Shown here: positions 52,630 to 61,258 of the stretch, one piece after another | Layout: each line of letters opens with the position of its first letter | Position numbering within the stretch: position 1 is the stretch's first letter | Origin: Haliea sp. E1-2-M8 | Lineage (GTDB): Bacteria > Pseudomonadota > Gammaproteobacteria > Pseudomonadales > Halieaceae | Reading direction: 5' to 3' | Length of the DNA: 64,000 bases | Assembly: GCF_030649675.1 (NCBI RefSeq) | Contig: NZ_JAUTDR010000011.1 | Coordinates: 1-64,000, forward strand | Program-made: the position numbers and the translations under genes | Notes under the pieces: model-generated | Told to the model about the DNA's origin: nothing | The model's input: only the letters and a program-made list of their open reading frames with translations | The model's database searches: none

Positions 52630-54660
52630 TCAGGCGGTAATCCCGCTGTGGTGCAGCAGTGGTTCGATGTCTGGCTCGCGGCCGCGGAAGGAAACGAACA
52701 GGTCCATGGCATCCTGGGAACCGCCCGCCTCGAGAATATGGCGGCGGAACTCCATCCCGGTGTGTGGGTTGAAAATCCCTTCCTCCTCAAAGCGCGAAAA
52801 AGCGTCCGCTGACAGCACCTCCGCCCACTTGTAGCTGTAGTAGCCTGCAGCGTAGCCGCCGCCGAAAATATGCCCGAAGCTGTTCTGGAAGCGGTTCTCG
52901 GGGATGGCGGGAATCACTGCCACTTCGGCGCGCACATCATTGAGCAGGCCCTCCACGGTGACTTCCGGCTGGCCCCAGAGCTGGTGCAGGCGGAAATCGA
53001 ACAGGGCGAATTCCAGTTGCCGCACCATCTGCATGCCGGACTGGAAATTCTTTGCCGCCAGCATTCTTTCCAGCAAAGCCTCCGGCAGCGGCTCCCCGGT
53101 TGTCATGTGCCCGGAAATGAAGCTCAGCGCCTCCGGCTGGTGGCACCAGTTTTCCAGGAACTGGCTGGGCAGCTCTACCGCATCCCAGGCCACACCGTTG
53201 ATGCCGGAAACCGCAGCCACCTGCTGCTGTGTCAGCATGTGGTGCAGGCCGTGGCCAAACTCGTGGAACAGGGTGGTCATCTCGTTCGCGGTGAGGAGGG
53301 CAGGCTGGTCGCCTACCGGTGCAGTAAAATTGCAGACCAGATAGGCCACCGGCAGCTGTAGTTTGCCATCATCCAGCCGGCGCACCCGGCAGCTGTCCAT
53401 CCAGGCGCCGCCCTGCTTGTGCGCGCGGGCGTACAGGTCCAGGTAGAAGCGGGCCAGGGCCACACCGTCCTGGCGGATCTCGAACAGGCGCGCATCGGGG
53501 TGGTAACTGTCGAAGCCGGAGAGTTCCTCGACCTGCAGCCCGTACAAGCGCTGCACCACCTCGAACAGGCCCGCCAGTACCCGGTTCACCGGCAGGTAGG
53601 GACGGATTTCCTCCTGCGATACCTGGAAGGTGGCCTGGCGCTGCTTTTCGCTGTAGTAGGCCACATCCCAGGGTTTGAGCTCATCCAGGCCGTGTTCCGC
53701 CGCGGCGAACTCACACAGTTCCCGCCACTCCTGCTGTGCCTGGGGCCGGGAGCGGGCGGCCAGCTGGGTCAGGAACTCGATGACGTGGCTGGGAGACTCC
53801 GCCATCTTGGTGGCAAGGGACAGCTCCGCGTAGCTGGCGAAGTCCAGCAGGCCAGCCAGTTCCTGGCGCAGGCCGAGGATTTCGGTGATCAGGTCGGAGT
53901 TGTCGAAGCGGCCGGCGTCGGGGCCGAGCTCCGAGGCGCGGGTCACATTGGCCATATACACTTCCTGCCGCAGGTCCCGGTCATTGCAGTAGGTCAGCAC
54001 GGGGTACACAGAGGGGTACTCAAGTGTCAGCAGGCAGCCATCCAGCCCTTTTTGTTCCGCCGCCTGGCGCGCACTGGCCAGCGCGGTGTCTGGCAGGCCC
54101 GCCAGCTGCTCGGCGGTGACCGGTTTGCTCCAGGCATTGGTGGCGTCGAGTACATTGTCGCTAAACCGGCTGCCGAGCTCAGACAGGCGCTGCTGGAGTT
54201 CACCGTAGCGCTGCTTTTGCGCTGCCGGCAAGGCCACGCCCGCCAGCCTGAAGTCCCGCAGGGCGTTGTTCACAGTCTGCTGCCTGTCCTGCGGCAGATC
54301 GGTGAAATCACCGCGCTCGGCCAGGTCGCGATAGGCCTCAAACAGAGCCGTGTGCTGCCCCATCCAGGTGGTGTACTCGGACAGCAGCGGCAGGCAGGCA
54401 TTGTAGGCTTCGCGCAGAGCTTCACTGTTGAGCACGCCGTTGAGATGGCCTACGGGCGACCAGCATTGCGCCAGCTCGTCCTCCATGTCCTCGATCGGCT
54501 GGATCAGCGACTCCCAGCTGTGTGGCCCCGGCGCAGCCAGCAGCTCCCCGACCCGGCGCTTGTTGCGCTCGAGCAGCGAGGTGACGGCGGGTAGCACGTG
54601 CTCCGGGCGAATGGCCGAAAAGGGTGGCAGGGTGTTCTTTTCCAGCAGCGGGTTGTTCAT
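52630..54660 (-). CDS. prlC: Oligopeptidase A (M3 metallopeptidase)
   Basis: 676 residues, very close to E. coli OpdA/PrlC. The zinc site HEFGHGLHHML (HExxH, near residue 465) and downstream GVAWDAVELPSQFLENWC (third ligand Glu) are intact. It is a cytoplasmic peptidase that degrades oligopeptides and cleaved signal peptides. ATG54660 precedes LLEKNTLPPFSAI, the family start. It is divergent from an S9 peptidase gene. Confidence 0.95.
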   Translation of the reverse strand: MNNPLLEKNTLPPFSAIRPEHVLPAVTSLLERNKRRVGELLAAPGPHSWESLIQPIEDMEDELAQCWSPVGHLNGVLNSEALREAYNACLPLLSEYTTWMGQHTALFEAYRDLAERGDFTDLPQDRQQTVNNALRDFRLAGVALPAAQKQRYGELQQRLSELGSRFSDNVLDATNAWSKPVTAEQLAGLPDTALASARQAAEQKGLDGCLLTLEYPSVYPVLTYCNDRDLRQEVYMANVTRASELGPDAGRFDNSDLITEILGLRQELAGLLDFASYAELSLATKMAESPSHVIEFLTQLAARSRPQAQQEWRELCEFAAAEHGLDELKPWDVAYYSEKQRQATFQVSQEEIRPYLPVNRVLAGLFEVVQRLYGLQVEELSGFDSYHPDARLFEIRQDGVALARFYLDLYARAHKQGGAWMDSCRVRRLDDGKLQLPVAYLVCNFTAPVGDQPALLTANEMTTLFHEFGHGLHHMLTQQQVAAVSGINGVAWDAVELPSQFLENWCHQPEALSFISGHMTTGEPLPEALLERMLAAKNFQSGMQMVRQLEFALFDFRLHQLWGQPEVTVEGLLNDVRAEVAVIPAIPENRFQNSFGHIFGGGYAAGYYSYKWAEVLSADAFSRFEEEGIFNPHTGMEFRRHILEAGGSQDAMDLFVSFRGREPDIEPLLHHSGITA

Positions 54661-54721
54661 AATGGTTGGCTGTGTTGCGGTAGATGCCGCGTAGTTTAAC
54701 GGATTTTGGCGGGGAGACGGA

Positions 54722-56773
54722 ATGATTGCTCAACTGGGAAAACTGGTCGCCACCGGCACTGCCGTTGCACTGACGCTGGCGGCACCCGCGCAGGCGCGAA
54801 CGCCCTTTGCAGCTGAGGATGTCTTCCAGCTGGCCTGGGCAAGTTCACCGCTGGTCGAGAGCTCGGGCGACCGGGTGCTGTACCTGCGTCACAGCATGGA
54901 CATCATGCGCGACCAGCCCCGCAGCAACCTGTGGCGGGTCAATATTGACGGCAGCGACCACCGGCCTGTAACCACGGGGCCCGACAGTATCAGCTCGCCA
55001 GCGCTGGCACCGGATGGCACCCGCGTGGCCTATGTGCGCAGTGACGATACCGGCCCCCAGTTGTATGTCAGTTGGCTGGATTCAGCACAGACCGCGCAGC
55101 TGACCCGGGTGCCGCACGCCCCCTCCAACCTGGCCTGGTCACCGGACGGAGAATGGCTGGCATTCAGAATGCTGGTGCCTGCGGAACCGCCGACTATTGG
55201 CACGCTGCCGAAGGCACCGGCAGGCGCGCAGTGGGCGGCTGCGCCCGAGGTAGTTGAGCGGATGATTTACCGTGCCGACGGGTCCGGCGCCAAGCCGCAC
55301 GGTTACCAGCATGTGTTCGTGCTGCCCGCCGACGGGGGTAGCCCGCGCCAACTGACCAGGGGTGACTTTCATCACAGTGGCACTATTGCCTGGAGCGCGG
55401 ACAGTGCTGCCCTGTATATTTCCGCCAATCGCAACCCCGACTGGGAAATCGATACGCAGAACACGGACCTGTACCGGGTGGAGCTTGCTTCCGGGGCTGT
55501 CACTGCGCTCACGGACCGGCGCGGTCCCGACACCCAGGTAACGGTGTCCCCCGACGGCAAGCGCCTGGCCTGGGTCGGCTGGGACGACCGCGGGCTCGGC
55601 TATCACCGGCACCGTCTGTATGTGATGGATGCCGACGGGGGCGACCGCCGGGAGCTGCTGCCGGATCTGGACCGCAATATCCAGCATCCGAGCTGGTCCG
55701 CCGATGGCAAGCGCCTGCTGTTCTATTACGACGACCGCGGCGACACCTTGCTGGCGGCGACTGACCTGGCCGGGCGGATGCAGGTGCTGGCGCGGGGGCT
55801 CGGCGGCAAGCACCTCGGGCGCCCCTATGCTGGCGCGGATTACGCCGCCGGCGGACAGCACTATGTCTACACCGCTGGCACTGCGGGCTCACCGGCCGAG
55901 CTGGTGGCGGGGCGTTTCGGCAGCGACCGCCGGCAGCCATTGACGGCGCTCAATGAAAGCCTGTTGGCGCACCGGGACCTGGGTGAGGTGCGGGAACTAA
56001 CCTTCAACTCGTCTCACGACGGTCGCGAAATCCAGGCCTGGGTGGTATTGCCACCGGACTTCGACCCGGCGCGCAAGTATCCGCTGATCCTGGAGATCCA
56101 CGGTGGCCCCTTTGCCAACTACGGGCCGCGCTTTGCCGCTGAGCTGCAGCTGTTTGCAGCCGCGGGCTACGTGGTGCTGTACAGCAACCCTCGCGGTAGC
56201 ACCAGCTACGGTGAGGAGTTTGCCAACCTGATCCACCACAACTATCCCGGTGAGGATTACGATGACCTGATGTCCGGGGTGGAAGCGCTGTTGGAACAGG
56301 GTTATGTCGATCCGAAGCAGCTGTTCGTCACCGGCGGCAGCGGCGGCGGCACCCTGACCGCCTGGATTGTCGGCAAGAGTGATCGCTTCCGGGCGGCGGT
56401 GGTCGCCAAGCCGGTCATCAACTGGACCAGCTTTGTACTCACGGCGGATATGCCGAGTTATTTTGCCCACTACTGGTTTGGGGAAATGCCCTGGGAGAAC
56501 CCCGAGGCCTACTGGCGCCGTTCACCCCTGTCCCTGGTGGGCAATGTGACTACGCCCACCATGCTCCTGACCGGAGAGGACGACCTGCGCACGCCGATGG
56601 CGGAAACCGAACAGTATTACCAGGCACTGAAGTTGCGGGGCGTGGACACCGCCATGGTCCGGGTGCCGGGTGCGTCGCACCTGATCGCCCAGCGCCCCAG
56701 CCAGCTGGTGGCGAAGGTGGCGGCGATCCTGGGCTGGTTCGAGCGTTACCGGGAGCCGCCCGCGGCGAGCTGA
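54722..56773 (+). CDS. S9-family prolyl-oligopeptidase-like peptidase
   Basis: 683 residues. A signal peptide (ALTLAAPAQA, about 18-27) is followed by a WD40-like/TolB beta-propeller with repeated PDG/SPDGEWLAF and SADGKRLLF motifs. A C-terminal alpha/beta hydrolase domain has the nucleophile in TGGSGGGTLTA (Ser540), an Asp in LTGEDDLRTPMAE and a His in GASHLIAQRPSQ. It is a secreted or periplasmic aminoacyl-/oligopeptidase. GGAGACGGA precedes ATG54722. It is divergent from prlC. Confidence 0.92.
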   Translation: MIAQLGKLVATGTAVALTLAAPAQARTPFAAEDVFQLAWASSPLVESSGDRVLYLRHSMDIMRDQPRSNLWRVNIDGSDHRPVTTGPDSISSPALAPDGTRVAYVRSDDTGPQLYVSWLDSAQTAQLTRVPHAPSNLAWSPDGEWLAFRMLVPAEPPTIGTLPKAPAGAQWAAAPEVVERMIYRADGSGAKPHGYQHVFVLPADGGSPRQLTRGDFHHSGTIAWSADSAALYISANRNPDWEIDTQNTDLYRVELASGAVTALTDRRGPDTQVTVSPDGKRLAWVGWDDRGLGYHRHRLYVMDADGGDRRELLPDLDRNIQHPSWSADGKRLLFYYDDRGDTLLAATDLAGRMQVLARGLGGKHLGRPYAGADYAAGGQHYVYTAGTAGSPAELVAGRFGSDRRQPLTALNESLLAHRDLGEVRELTFNSSHDGREIQAWVVLPPDFDPARKYPLILEIHGGPFANYGPRFAAELQLFAAAGYVVLYSNPRGSTSYGEEFANLIHHNYPGEDYDDLMSGVEALLEQGYVDPKQLFVTGGSGGGTLTAWIVGKSDRFRAAVVAKPVINWTSFVLTADMPSYFAHYWFGEMPWENPEAYWRRSPLSLVGNVTTPTMLLTGEDDLRTPMAETEQYYQALKLRGVDTAMVRVPGASHLIAQRPSQLVAKVAAILGWFERYREPPAAS

Positions 56774-56789
56774 GCGCGCTCGAAGGCTC

Positions 56790-58121
56790 TCAGCCCTCGG
56801 GTTCGCGCCGCTTCTTCAGCGGCGCGAACCCGTCGTTGGCCGGTTTCGGGGTGGCCTTGCCCCGGGGCTTGCCCTTGGCCTTCCGGTCCCGCAAGCGGTC
56901 CTTTTTCTTCTCCTCGGTTACCTTGCCGGTCTTCTTTTTGTGGCCGGCAGCCTTGCCCGAGGATTTCATTTTCTTCGGGCCCGAGTAACGCGCCTTCAAT
57001 CCCGGCAGGGCGCGGGCCTCCATTTCCAGGTTCAGGTAGCGTTGGATGCTGATCATCAGGTTCCAGTCCGCCGCCGTTACCAGGGAAATCGCCAGGCCCT
57101 GGCTGCCGGCCCGGCCGGTGCGTCCCGTCCGGTGCAGGTAGTCATCGCCGCTGAAGGGCAGGTCGTAGTTGATAACCGTGTCGATACCTTCGATATCGAG
57201 GCCGCGAGCCGCCAGATCACTCGCCGTGACAATGTCGATGACACCCTGGGTGAAGCGGCTGACTACCACCTTGCGCTCCTCGGTACTCATCTCTCCGTGC
57301 AGGCACGCAGCGCGCACGCCGTGATGCTGCAACAGTCCGGCCAGACGAGCGGCGGTGGTGCGCTTGTTGGCGAATATCAGCTGCTTGCGGCCCCGGCTGT
57401 CGGCCAGCAGGGCCAGCAGCAGTTTGTCCTTGTGCTCCTGGCTGTCGGCGAGGATGCGCTGGTGAAAGATGTCCTTGTGCGCGGCGCGGATTTCGCCGCA
57501 GTTCACCGATTCCGGTTCATGCTGCAGGCTGGCGCTGATCTCGCCGAGGCCGCGCGCATGCAGGGTGGCGGAGAGCATCAGGGTCTGGCGGTCGGCGGAG
57601 CTGTAGCTGGCGATTTTCAACACATCCTCGCGGAAGCCCATCTCCAGCATGCGGTCCGCCTCGTCCAGCACCAGGATCCGCAGGCCACCGAGGTCGGCGC
57701 TTTTGCGTTCACAGTGTTCGAGCAGACGCCCGGGGGTGGCGATGATCACTTCCGGATTCTTGCGCAGCAGCGATTTCTGGTACTTGAAATCGGCGCCGCC
57801 GGTTAGCGCGTCGGCACGCAGGGTGCTTTTCCCCAGCAGTTGACGGCACTCCTTCAGCACCTGGCGCGCCAGCTCCCGGGTCGGCACCAGTACCAGGGCC
57901 AGGGTTCCGGCCTTGGGGGGCAGTGGCCTGGTCAACAGTTGCTGCACCACCGGCAGCAGGTAAGCCAGGGTCTTGCCGCTGCCCGTCGGCGCACTGACCC
58001 GAAGGTCCCTGCCGGCCAGTGCCAGCGGAATGACCTGCTCCTGGACAGCGGTGGCTTCGGTGTGGGCCAGCTCAGCCAGGGCGAGCTGCAGGCTGTGGTC
58101 GAGTTCCAGTTGTTCAAGCAC
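56790..58121 (-). CDS. DEAD-box RNA helicase with basic tail
   Basis: 443 residues from the preferred start. Motifs: Q motif near LEQLELDHSLQLAL...TAVQEQVIP, I SAPTGSGKT, Ia PTRELA, II LDEADRML (DEAD), III SATL, IV LIFANK, V TASDLAARGLDIEG, VI YLHRTGRTGRAG. The C-terminal 75 residues are Lys/Arg/Gly-rich and likely bind RNA. The GTG at 58121 is chosen because the conserved helicase core starts just after it and GGAAC lies upstream; other in-frame GTGs exist to 58178. Such SrmB/RhlE-like enzymes act in ribosome assembly or RNA decay. Confidence 0.85.
   Translation of the reverse strand: MLEQLELDHSLQLALAELAHTEATAVQEQVIPLALAGRDLRVSAPTGSGKTLAYLLPVVQQLLTRPLPPKAGTLALVLVPTRELARQVLKECRQLLGKSTLRADALTGGADFKYQKSLLRKNPEVIIATPGRLLEHCERKSADLGGLRILVLDEADRMLEMGFREDVLKIASYSSADRQTLMLSATLHARGLGEISASLQHEPESVNCGEIRAAHKDIFHQRILADSQEHKDKLLLALLADSRGRKQLIFANKRTTAARLAGLLQHHGVRAACLHGEMSTEERKVVVSRFTQGVIDIVTASDLAARGLDIEGIDTVINYDLPFSGDDYLHRTGRTGRAGSQGLAISLVTAADWNLMISIQRYLNLEMEARALPGLKARYSGPKKMKSSGKAAGHKKKTGKVTEEKKKDRLRDRKAKGKPRGKATPKPANDGFAPLKKRREPEG
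56798..56832. repeat. 15-bp inverted repeat in helicase 3' end
   Basis: CGGGTTCGCGCCGCT (56798-56812) and AGCGGCGCGAACCCG (56818-56832) are perfect complements around TCTTC. It overlaps the last codons of the helicase gene (FAPLKKRREPEG) and lies 25 nt after the S9 peptidase stop, in the tight convergent junction. It has no T run, so it is not a classic terminator, but it may slow both polymerases. Confidence 0.8.
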
Positions 58122-58295
58122 GGGGCGGGGTTCCAGAGTGATGAGAGGCAGTTTTCGCGGGCAGGTGCAGTGTAACACGGTCGCGGAGGCTTCTTGCCGG
58201 CGAGTGGTCGAGGTGCGGCGACCGTGCCTCCCTTGCCCGTGATGTGGCACACTGGCGGCTTATCTGGCGAGGGCGTTTGCCCGGGGAGGCGGGGC

Positions 58296-59267
58296 ATGGT
58301 CAAGGCGGTACGGATAACAGCAACGGGTGGTCCCGAAATCATGCAGGTGGTGGATGTAGATCCCGGTCCACCCGGGCCGGGCATGGTGACGGTGGCCAAT
58401 CGTGCCATTGGGCTCAACTTCATCGACACCTACCATCGCAGCGGCCTGTACCCCATTGCCCTGCCCAGCGGGCTTGGCATGGAGGGAGCTGGCGTGGTCG
58501 CGGCGGTGGGAGAGGGGGTCGAGTTTGCCGTCGGGGACCGCATCGCCTATTGCTCCGCCGGGTTCGGTGCCTATGCCGAGGCACTCAACCTGCCCGCGGC
58601 GCGGCTGGTGCCGGTTCCCGTGGAGATTGACTTTGAAACCGCAGCAGCGGCACTGCTCAAGGGCCAGACTGTCGAGTACCTGTTGCAGCGGACCTTTCCC
58701 CTGCAAGCCGGCCAGACCTGCCTGTTCCACGCGGCGGCGGGGGGTGTCGGCCTGCTGTTCGGGCAGTGGGCCCACAGCCTCGGCGTCACCGTCATCGGTA
58801 CCGTGGGCTCCGGGGAGAAAGCGGAGCTGGCCCGCGCCCACGGCTATCACCATGTCATCAATTACCGGCAGGAGGATGTGGCCGCACGGGTCCGGGAGTT
58901 GACCGACGGCGTGGGAGTGCCGGTGGTATACGACGGCATAGGTCGCGACACGTTCGAGGCCTCTCTCGCCAGCCTGCAACCCCGGGGCCTGCTGGTCAGC
59001 TTCGGCAACAGCTCCGGCAAGCCGGAGCCGCTGGACCTGCAGGTGCTGGCGGCGGGCGGATCTCTCTATGTCACCCGGCCCACCCTGATTACCTACACCG
59101 CGACCACGGCAGAGCTGCGCGCTTCGGCGGCCGCGGTGTTTGAGCGCATCCAGGCGGGCAGCCTGCGGGTTGAGATCAACCAGCGCTTTGCCCTGGCCGA
59201 TATCGCGGCGGCCCATGTTGCGCTGGAAGGGCGCGCCACGACTGGATCTACGGTGGTGCTGCCGTGA
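58296..59267 (+). CDS. qorA: Quinone oxidoreductase (zeta-crystallin type)
   Basis: 323 residues, medium-chain dehydrogenase without zinc ligands. GLNFIDTYHRSGLYP, AAAGGVGLLFGQWA (NADPH fold) and LVSFGNSSGKPEPLD match QorA. It reduces quinones with NADPH. GGAGG lies 6 nt before ATG58296; the longer frame upstream has no site. Its stop overlaps the GTG of the next gene. Confidence 0.94.
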   Translation: MVKAVRITATGGPEIMQVVDVDPGPPGPGMVTVANRAIGLNFIDTYHRSGLYPIALPSGLGMEGAGVVAAVGEGVEFAVGDRIAYCSAGFGAYAEALNLPAARLVPVPVEIDFETAAAALLKGQTVEYLLQRTFPLQAGQTCLFHAAAGGVGLLFGQWAHSLGVTVIGTVGSGEKAELARAHGYHHVINYRQEDVAARVRELTDGVGVPVVYDGIGRDTFEASLASLQPRGLLVSFGNSSGKPEPLDLQVLAAGGSLYVTRPTLITYTATTAELRASAAAVFERIQAGSLRVEINQRFALADIAAAHVALEGRATTGSTVVLP

Positions 59268-59863
59268 CCCTGCCGGCAGAGCCTCAGGTGGGAGCCCGCA
59301 GTTTGCGCGGTGCGCATATCCGCCTTGAACCCCTGTCCCGGGATCACGCCCAGGGGCTGTTCAATCGCGGTCGCCACGCCCCGGACTGGCAGTACATGCC
59401 GCGCAGCTGTTTTATCGACCTCGCGGACACCCGGCAATGGATAGATGAGGCCCTGGCGGCCGGGGACCAGCAACCCTGGGCGATCGTGGAAAACGGCAAG
59501 AACAAGATTGTGGGCAGCACCCGTTACCTGAACATCCGGCCCGAGCATCGCAGCCTGGAGATAGGCTGGACCTGGCTGGGTCAGGAGTGGCAGCGCACCG
59601 GCGTCAACACCGAGGCCAAGGCCCTGCTGCTGGCCAACGCATTTGAGCGCCTGCACTGCCTGCGGGTGGAGTTCAAGGTCGACGCCCGCAATCTGCGCTC
59701 GCAGCGCGCGCTGGAGCGCATCGGCGCGATCCGCGAGGGTGTTTTGCGCAAGCACATGGTGGTGCAGCGGGATTTCGCCCGGGATTCGGTGTACTTCAGC
59801 GTCATTGATACCGAGTGGGAGGACGTCAAGCGCCGCCTGGCGCTGTTGCAGGAGGGCCGCTGA
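59264..59863 (+). CDS. GNAT acetyltransferase, RimJ/RimL type
   Basis: 199 residues. GNAT fold of the RimJ/RimL class: RGAHIRLEPLSRDHAQGLF at the start, LEIGWTWLGQEWQRTGVNTEAKALLL (acetyl-CoA site) and RSQRALERIGAIREGVLRKH, the family signature. The start is GTG59264, overlapping the qorA stop (GTGA). Substrate unknown. Confidence 0.9.
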   Translation: MTLPAEPQVGARSLRGAHIRLEPLSRDHAQGLFNRGRHAPDWQYMPRSCFIDLADTRQWIDEALAAGDQQPWAIVENGKNKIVGSTRYLNIRPEHRSLEIGWTWLGQEWQRTGVNTEAKALLLANAFERLHCLRVEFKVDARNLRSQRALERIGAIREGVLRKHMVVQRDFARDSVYFSVIDTEWEDVKRRLALLQEGR

Positions 59864-59879
59864 TCGCCCTCCCTGCCGT

Positions 59880-60848
59880 TCACTGCACCAGTTCGTTGTC
59901 GCTGAATGTGCCCTCGAACAGTGGCGCACTGAGGTAGCGTTCGCCGGAATCCGGCAATACCACCACCACCATCTTGCCCGCGTATTCCGGTTCCCGCGAC
60001 ACCCGGTCGGCGACCGCCATGGCGGCACCGCAGGATACCCCGGCCAGGATGCCTTCCCCCTGCATGAGTTTGTGCGCCCAGGCCATGGCGTCCTCGTTGC
60101 TTACCTGTTCCACCCGGTCGACCATTGCCAGGTCGAGATTGCGGGGCAGGAAGCCGGCACCGATACCCTGGATCTTGTGCGGCCCGTGGGTGGGCTCCTC
60201 GCCGGCCTTGGCCGCCGTGATCACGGTGCTGCTGGCGGGTTCCACGGCGACGGTCAAAATGGCCTTGCCCTCGGTGTGCTTGATATAGCGGGACACGCCG
60301 GTAAGCGTGCCCCCGGTGCCTACCCCGGCGACCAGAATGTCGACCTGGCCGTCGGTATCCTGCCAGATCTCGGGGCCGGTGGTGGTTTCGTGGATAGCCG
60401 GGTTGGCCGGATTCTCGAATTGCCGCGCACCCCAGTGCTTTGCCGGCTCGGAGGCGATGATTTCCTCGGCCTTGTCAATCGCGGCCGGCATGCCCTTGGC
60501 GCCGTCTGTCAGGACGATATCGGCCCCCAGTGCCTTCATCAGCTTGCGCCGCTCCAGGCTCATGGTGTTCGGCATGGTAAGGGTGCAACCGTAACCCCGC
60601 GCGGCAGCGACAAAGGCGAGAGCGATGCCGGTATTGCCGCTGGTCGGCTCGACAATGGTCATTCCCGGACGCAGGCTGCCGTCCCGCTCGGCCGCCAGTA
60701 CCATACTGGTACCTATGCGGCACTTCACTGACATGGCCGGGTTGCGGTTCTCCAGCTTGGCGTAGACATTGCCCGTGCTGATACGATTGATCCGGACCAG
60801 CGGCGTACCGCCAATGGTCGCGGAATTGTCCTCGAAAATGTGACTCAT
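59880..60848 (-). CDS. cysK: Cysteine synthase A
   Basis: 322 residues, normal length. The PLP lysine is in [12 protein letters not shown], the substrate loop is [11 protein letters not shown] and the phosphate-binding loop is [11 protein letters not shown]. It makes cysteine from O-acetylserine and sulfide. AGGAGG lies 5 nt before ATG60848, so the longer in-frame start is rejected. Two palindromes around 60925-60964 lie in its upstream region. Confidence 0.95.
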   Translation of the reverse strand: MSHIFEDNSATIGGTPLVRINRISTGNVYAKLENRNPAMSVKCRIGTSMVLAAERDGSLRPGMTIVEPTSGNTGIALAFVAAARGYGCTLTMPNTMSLERRKLMKALGADIVLTDGAKGMPAAIDKAEEIIASEPAKHWGARQFENPANPAIHETTTGPEIWQDTDGQVDILVAGVGTGGTLTGVSRYIKHTEGKAILTVAVEPASSTVITAAKAGEEPTHGPHKIQGIGAGFLPRNLDLAMVDRVEQVSNEDAMAWAHKLMQGEGILAGVSCGAAMAVADRVSREPEYAGKMVVVVLPDSGERYLSAPLFEGTFSDNELVQ

Positions 60849-60935
60849 GGGCACCTCCTGCGGGGTGGGGTCGCGTGCTCGCAAGCGTAGACAAGTGGGG
60901 CTTCCATGTCCATGGGCCGGCACTGGCGGAATATT

Positions 60936-60964
60936 TTTTACCGCCAAGGGAACTTGCGGTAAAA
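60936..60964. promoter_or_regulatory. Palindrome upstream of cysK
   Basis: TTTTACCGC-C-AAG and CTTGCGGTAAAA are complementary arms with one extra base, around GGAA. A third copy of the CCGC core lies at 60925-60929 on the other strand (GGCGG). The site is 88-116 bp upstream of the cysK ATG. It could bind a regulator of cysK, but it does not obviously match a CysB site. Confidence 0.4.
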
Positions 60965-61090
60965 GTGGCGTGTCTCAATCGCTACAGACAGTGTAGTGCG
61001 GGCAATGGAGGTCGGCACTCGTAATACAGCACTGTCCTTGATTGTTACCGTTCAGGTCCTCAATCCCCCTTGTAGAGACTCCATCTCTAG

Positions 61091-61115
61091 ACCGGCTTCC
61101 GAGCCGGTTTTTTTT
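61091..61115 (+). terminator. Rho-independent terminator without a known gene
   Basis: ACCGGCT (61091-61097), loop TCCG, AGCCGGT (61102-61108), then T8 running to about 61115. It is a strong plus-strand terminator, but cysK upstream is on the minus strand and no gene on the plus strand ends here. It may end a small RNA or stop read-through into gspC. Confidence 0.85.
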
Positions 61116-61130
61116 ACCCCGGATTCGGCA

Positions 61131-61201
61131 CTGTCACACGACTGTCACATAAATGCCACGAGAGTGTCACGGTTTTATCTTTTAATGGCGCACCCTATAA
61201 T
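61131..61201 (+). promoter_or_regulatory. Pho-box-like array and promoter of gspC
   Basis: Four 11-bp units in phase: CTGTCACACGA (61131), CTGTCACATAA (61142), ATGCCACGAGA (61153), GTGTCACGGTT (61164). TGTCAC starts at 61132, 61143 and 61165, with TGCCAC at 61154. The PhoB box of E. coli is CTGTCAT repeated at 11 bp with A/T-rich spacers, so this fits a double-length Pho box. A perfect -10, TATAAT, follows at 61196-61201, and no classic -35 is present, as expected for PhoB-activated promoters. gspC starts at 61259. Confidence 0.7.
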
Positions 61202-61258
61202 CGGGTCACTCCAGCATCCGCATCGCGCCCCACGGGCGCTCATAATCAGGAGAGTGCC

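Larger units (their letters stand above)
60849..61258. other. Divergent cysK-gspC region, no CDS
   Basis: 410 bp without a supported gene. It contains an imperfect inverted repeat (60936-60964), a Rho-independent terminator on the plus strand (61091-61115), a phased repeat array (61131-61174) and a consensus TATAAT (61196-61201). The part 60965-61090 has no reading frame with a ribosome site and is where a small RNA ending at the terminator could lie. Confidence 0.7.

Noticed and set aside
60960-61090. A tRNA or rRNA gene before the orphan terminator
   Set aside because: No cloverleaf, no CCA end and no T-loop consensus could be found.
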